DNA of 64,000 bases, from assembly GCF_008629675.1 (NCBI RefSeq), contig NZ_VWOX01000001.1, forward strand, positions 620,001 to 684,000. Direction: 5' to 3'. The notes under the pieces are model-generated. The model saw only the letters and a list, made by a program, of their open reading frames with translations. It did no database searches and was not told the DNA's origin. Each line of letters starts with the position of its first letter. Positions within the stretch are counted from its first letter, which is position 1. Position numbers and translations under genes: made by a program. The stretch is from Roseiconus nitratireducens. Its GTDB lineage: Bacteria; Planctomycetota; Planctomycetia; Pirellulales; Pirellulaceae. Below are positions 62,426 through 64,000 of the stretch, piece after piece.

Positions 62426-64000
62426 GTGATTTTGAATTGCACCCGTCCGCTGCTGGCGGCGATCTGCGTCTCGTTTTGTTCCTGCTGCTGGATGCCGCTG
62501 GCGACCGCTCAATCGCCCGAAGCCCCCAACCGCAAGCACCAGGATCCGTCCGACAAGTTTGCCCAATTGGACCCCTGGTGGCCGACCCCCGGCGACCAAC
62601 GCATCGCTTCGGGAGCGCCCGGTCCAGCCTATTGGCAGCAGCGAGCCGACTACGAGATCGACGTGACGCTGGACGATCAGACGCAGCGGATCATCGGGTC
62701 GGCGCGGATCGACTACCACAACCAATCCCCCCACACGCTGTCCTACGTTTGGGTCCAGCTGGATCAGAACCGGTTTCGCAGCGATGCGGACGATGCCCTG
62801 ACCGAGACGGCCCCCTCGCTGCAGCCCAGGATTTCGTTTTCGCACATGAAGTCGATTCTGGCCCGGCGTAGCTTTGACGGCGGTTACCGAATCAAATCCG
62901 TCACCGACGCGCAGGGCAAGCCGCTGCCGCATAAGATCGCCGGCACCATGATGCGGATCGACTTGCCCGAGCCGTTGGCACCGGAGACGGGGACTCAGTT
63001 CGTCATCGACTACTCGTACAACATCGTCAACGGCAAAACGATTCGGGCGCGTTCCGGATACGAGTTCTTCGAAGAGGACAAGAATCACATCTATGAAATC
63101 GCCCAGTGGTTTCCGCGCGTTGCCTCCTACACCGATTTCGGCGGATGGCAGAACAAGCCGTTTTTGGGACGCGGCGAATTCACGCTGGAACTCGGCGACT
63201 ATCGCGTCCGCATCACGGCACCATCGGAGATGGTCGTCACCGCAACCGGGACGCTGACAAATTCCGAAGAGGTGCTGACGCCCCAGTGGCGTGAGCGTCT
63301 GGAGCGTGCGAAGACCGCGGACAAGCCCGTCTTCGTGGTCACGCCGGAAGAGGCGAAGGCCAACGAAAGTGTCCGGACCGAGACGACCAAGACGTGGACC
63401 TTCGACGCCAAGAACGTTCGTGACTTTGCGTTCGCGGCCAGCCGCAAATTCATCTGGGATGCGATGGGGACCGAAGTCGGATCCGACACCGTGATGGCGA
63501 TGTCCTTTTATCCCAACGAAGCCGAGCCACTGTGGAGCAAGTATTCGACCGAAGCGATCGCCCACACGTTGGATGTCTACGGACGGTATTCGTTCGAGTA
63601 TCCCTACGAAGTTGCCATCAGCGTGAACGGCCCGGTCTACGGGATGGAGTACCCGATGATTTGTTTCAACGGGCCGCGACCGGAAGATGATGGCACCTAC
63701 AGCAAAGCCACCAAATACGGGCTGATCTCCGTGGTCATCCACGAGGTCGGTCACAATTTTTTCCCGATGATCGTCAACAGCGACGAACGCCAGTGGACGT
63801 GGATGGACGAAGGCCTGAACACGTTCCTGCAGTACCTGGCCGAGCAGGAATGGGAGGAGGGGTATCCGTCGCGTCGCGGGGACCCCGAAAAAATCGTCGC
63901 CTACATGCGTGGCGGCAACCAGCGGCCGATCATGACGGGCAGTGAAGAGATCTTGCAGTTCGGTAACAACGCTTACGGAAAACCGGCAACCGCGCTGAAC
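62426..64000 (+). CDS. M1-family (aminopeptidase N-like) metallopeptidase, 3' end outside window
   Basis: The frame is open from GTG 62426 to the window end: 525 codons without a stop. A signal peptide (VILNCTRPLLAAICV to WMPLATAQ) shows export. The N-terminal beta domain of M1 peptidases follows (YWQQRADYEIDVTLDDQTQRI; LSYVWVQLDQNRF). The exopeptidase motif is GMEYP (about residue 406), in place of GAMEN. The zinc site is HEVGH (439-443) with the third ligand Glu 462 in WMDEGLN, the exact H-E-x2-H-x18-E spacing. All catalytic residues inside the window are intact. The start has no clear ribosome site. It probably trims peptides in the periplasm or outside the cell. Confidence 0.93.
   Translation, partial: MILNCTRPLLAAICVSFCSCCWMPLATAQSPEAPNRKHQDPSDKFAQLDPWWPTPGDQRIASGAPGPAYWQQRADYEIDVTLDDQTQRIIGSARIDYHNQSPHTLSYVWVQLDQNRFRSDADDALTETAPSLQPRISFSHMKSILARRSFDGGYRIKSVTDAQGKPLPHKIAGTMMRIDLPEPLAPETGTQFVIDYSYNIVNGKTIRARSGYEFFEEDKNHIYEIAQWFPRVASYTDFGGWQNKPFLGRGEFTLELGDYRVRITAPSEMVVTATGTLTNSEEVLTPQWRERLERAKTADKPVFVVTPEEAKANESVRTETTKTWTFDAKNVRDFAFAASRKFIWDAMGTEVGSDTVMAMSFYPNEAEPLWSKYSTEAIAHTLDVYGRYSFEYPYEVAISVNGPVYGMEYPMICFNGPRPEDDGTYSKATKYGLISVVIHEVGHNFFPMIVNSDERQWTWMDEGLNTFLQYLAEQEWEEGYPSRRGDPEKIVAYMRGGNQRPIMTGSEEILQFGNNAYGKPATALN

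Overview
The window (64 kb, GC-rich) looks like a chromosomal segment of a marine-type planctomycete of the Pirellulaceae (Rhodopirellula/Rubripirellula-like). This is inferred from gene content: a DUF1559 pilin-like protein with an H-x9-DG tail, a giant secreted protein with the planctomycete N-terminal LEDRCLLA sorting motif, a PVC-type dehydrogenase fused to cytochrome c, three FGE-type sulfatases, a pyrophosphate-type phosphofructokinase and interspersed palindromic repeats. No phage, transposase, integrase or CRISPR array was seen, so this is ordinary chromosome rather than an island.

Layout. 1-8.1 kb: the 3' part of a membrane-anchored Ser/Thr kinase, then a complete tripartite RND efflux system with the TolC-like gene divergent from the adaptor and pump genes; the 362-bp divergent control region holds a 9-bp perfect inverted repeat. 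8.2-12.4 kb: a 1405-aa ceramidase-like / PVC dehydrogenase / HEAT / cytochrome c fusion. 12.6-20.5 kb: five co-directional genes (NAD-binding epimerase-like protein, DapA-superfamily aldolase, D-aminoacylase-type amidohydrolase, a protein with two penicillin-recognising domains around a peptidoglycan-binding domain, NhaC-type antiporter) that may form a D-amino-acid or peptidoglycan-fragment catabolic unit. 20.8-26 kb: small lipoprotein plus DUF1559 protein, tRNA-Arg(CCU), HTTM/DoxX-like membrane protein, sulfatase.

26.2-36.8 kb is one 3550-aa secreted protein made of two blocks of delta-60 repeats alternating with two blocks of Calx-beta-like repeats (one array of near-identical 306-bp units), then PKD and RTX calcium-binding repeats. 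37.3-43.2 kb is a minus-strand heavy-metal efflux operon: 14-Cys secreted protein, CusB/CzcB-like adaptor, CusA/CzcA-like pump, and a His/Cys-rich lipoprotein. The adaptor and the lipoprotein share a tandemly repeated Cys/His module (C-x2-H-x6-C-x2-C-x-P), which is the best candidate here for an under-described system: a set of envelope metal-binding proteins built around an RND pump.

43.5-64 kb: a 1208-aa exported protein of unknown function, a small secreted protein, two more sulfatases, an EamA transporter, cytidylate kinase (TTG start), a methyltransferase, GAPDH, a PhoD-like phosphatase, an acidic hypothetical protein, a phosphofructokinase with the residues of the PPi-dependent class, an EboE-like TIM-barrel protein, and the 5' part of an M1 metallopeptidase that runs off the window. 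Start codons were re-chosen where Shine-Dalgarno sites, signal peptides or lipoboxes favoured an internal start. Family assignments come from motif reading only; no database search was possible.
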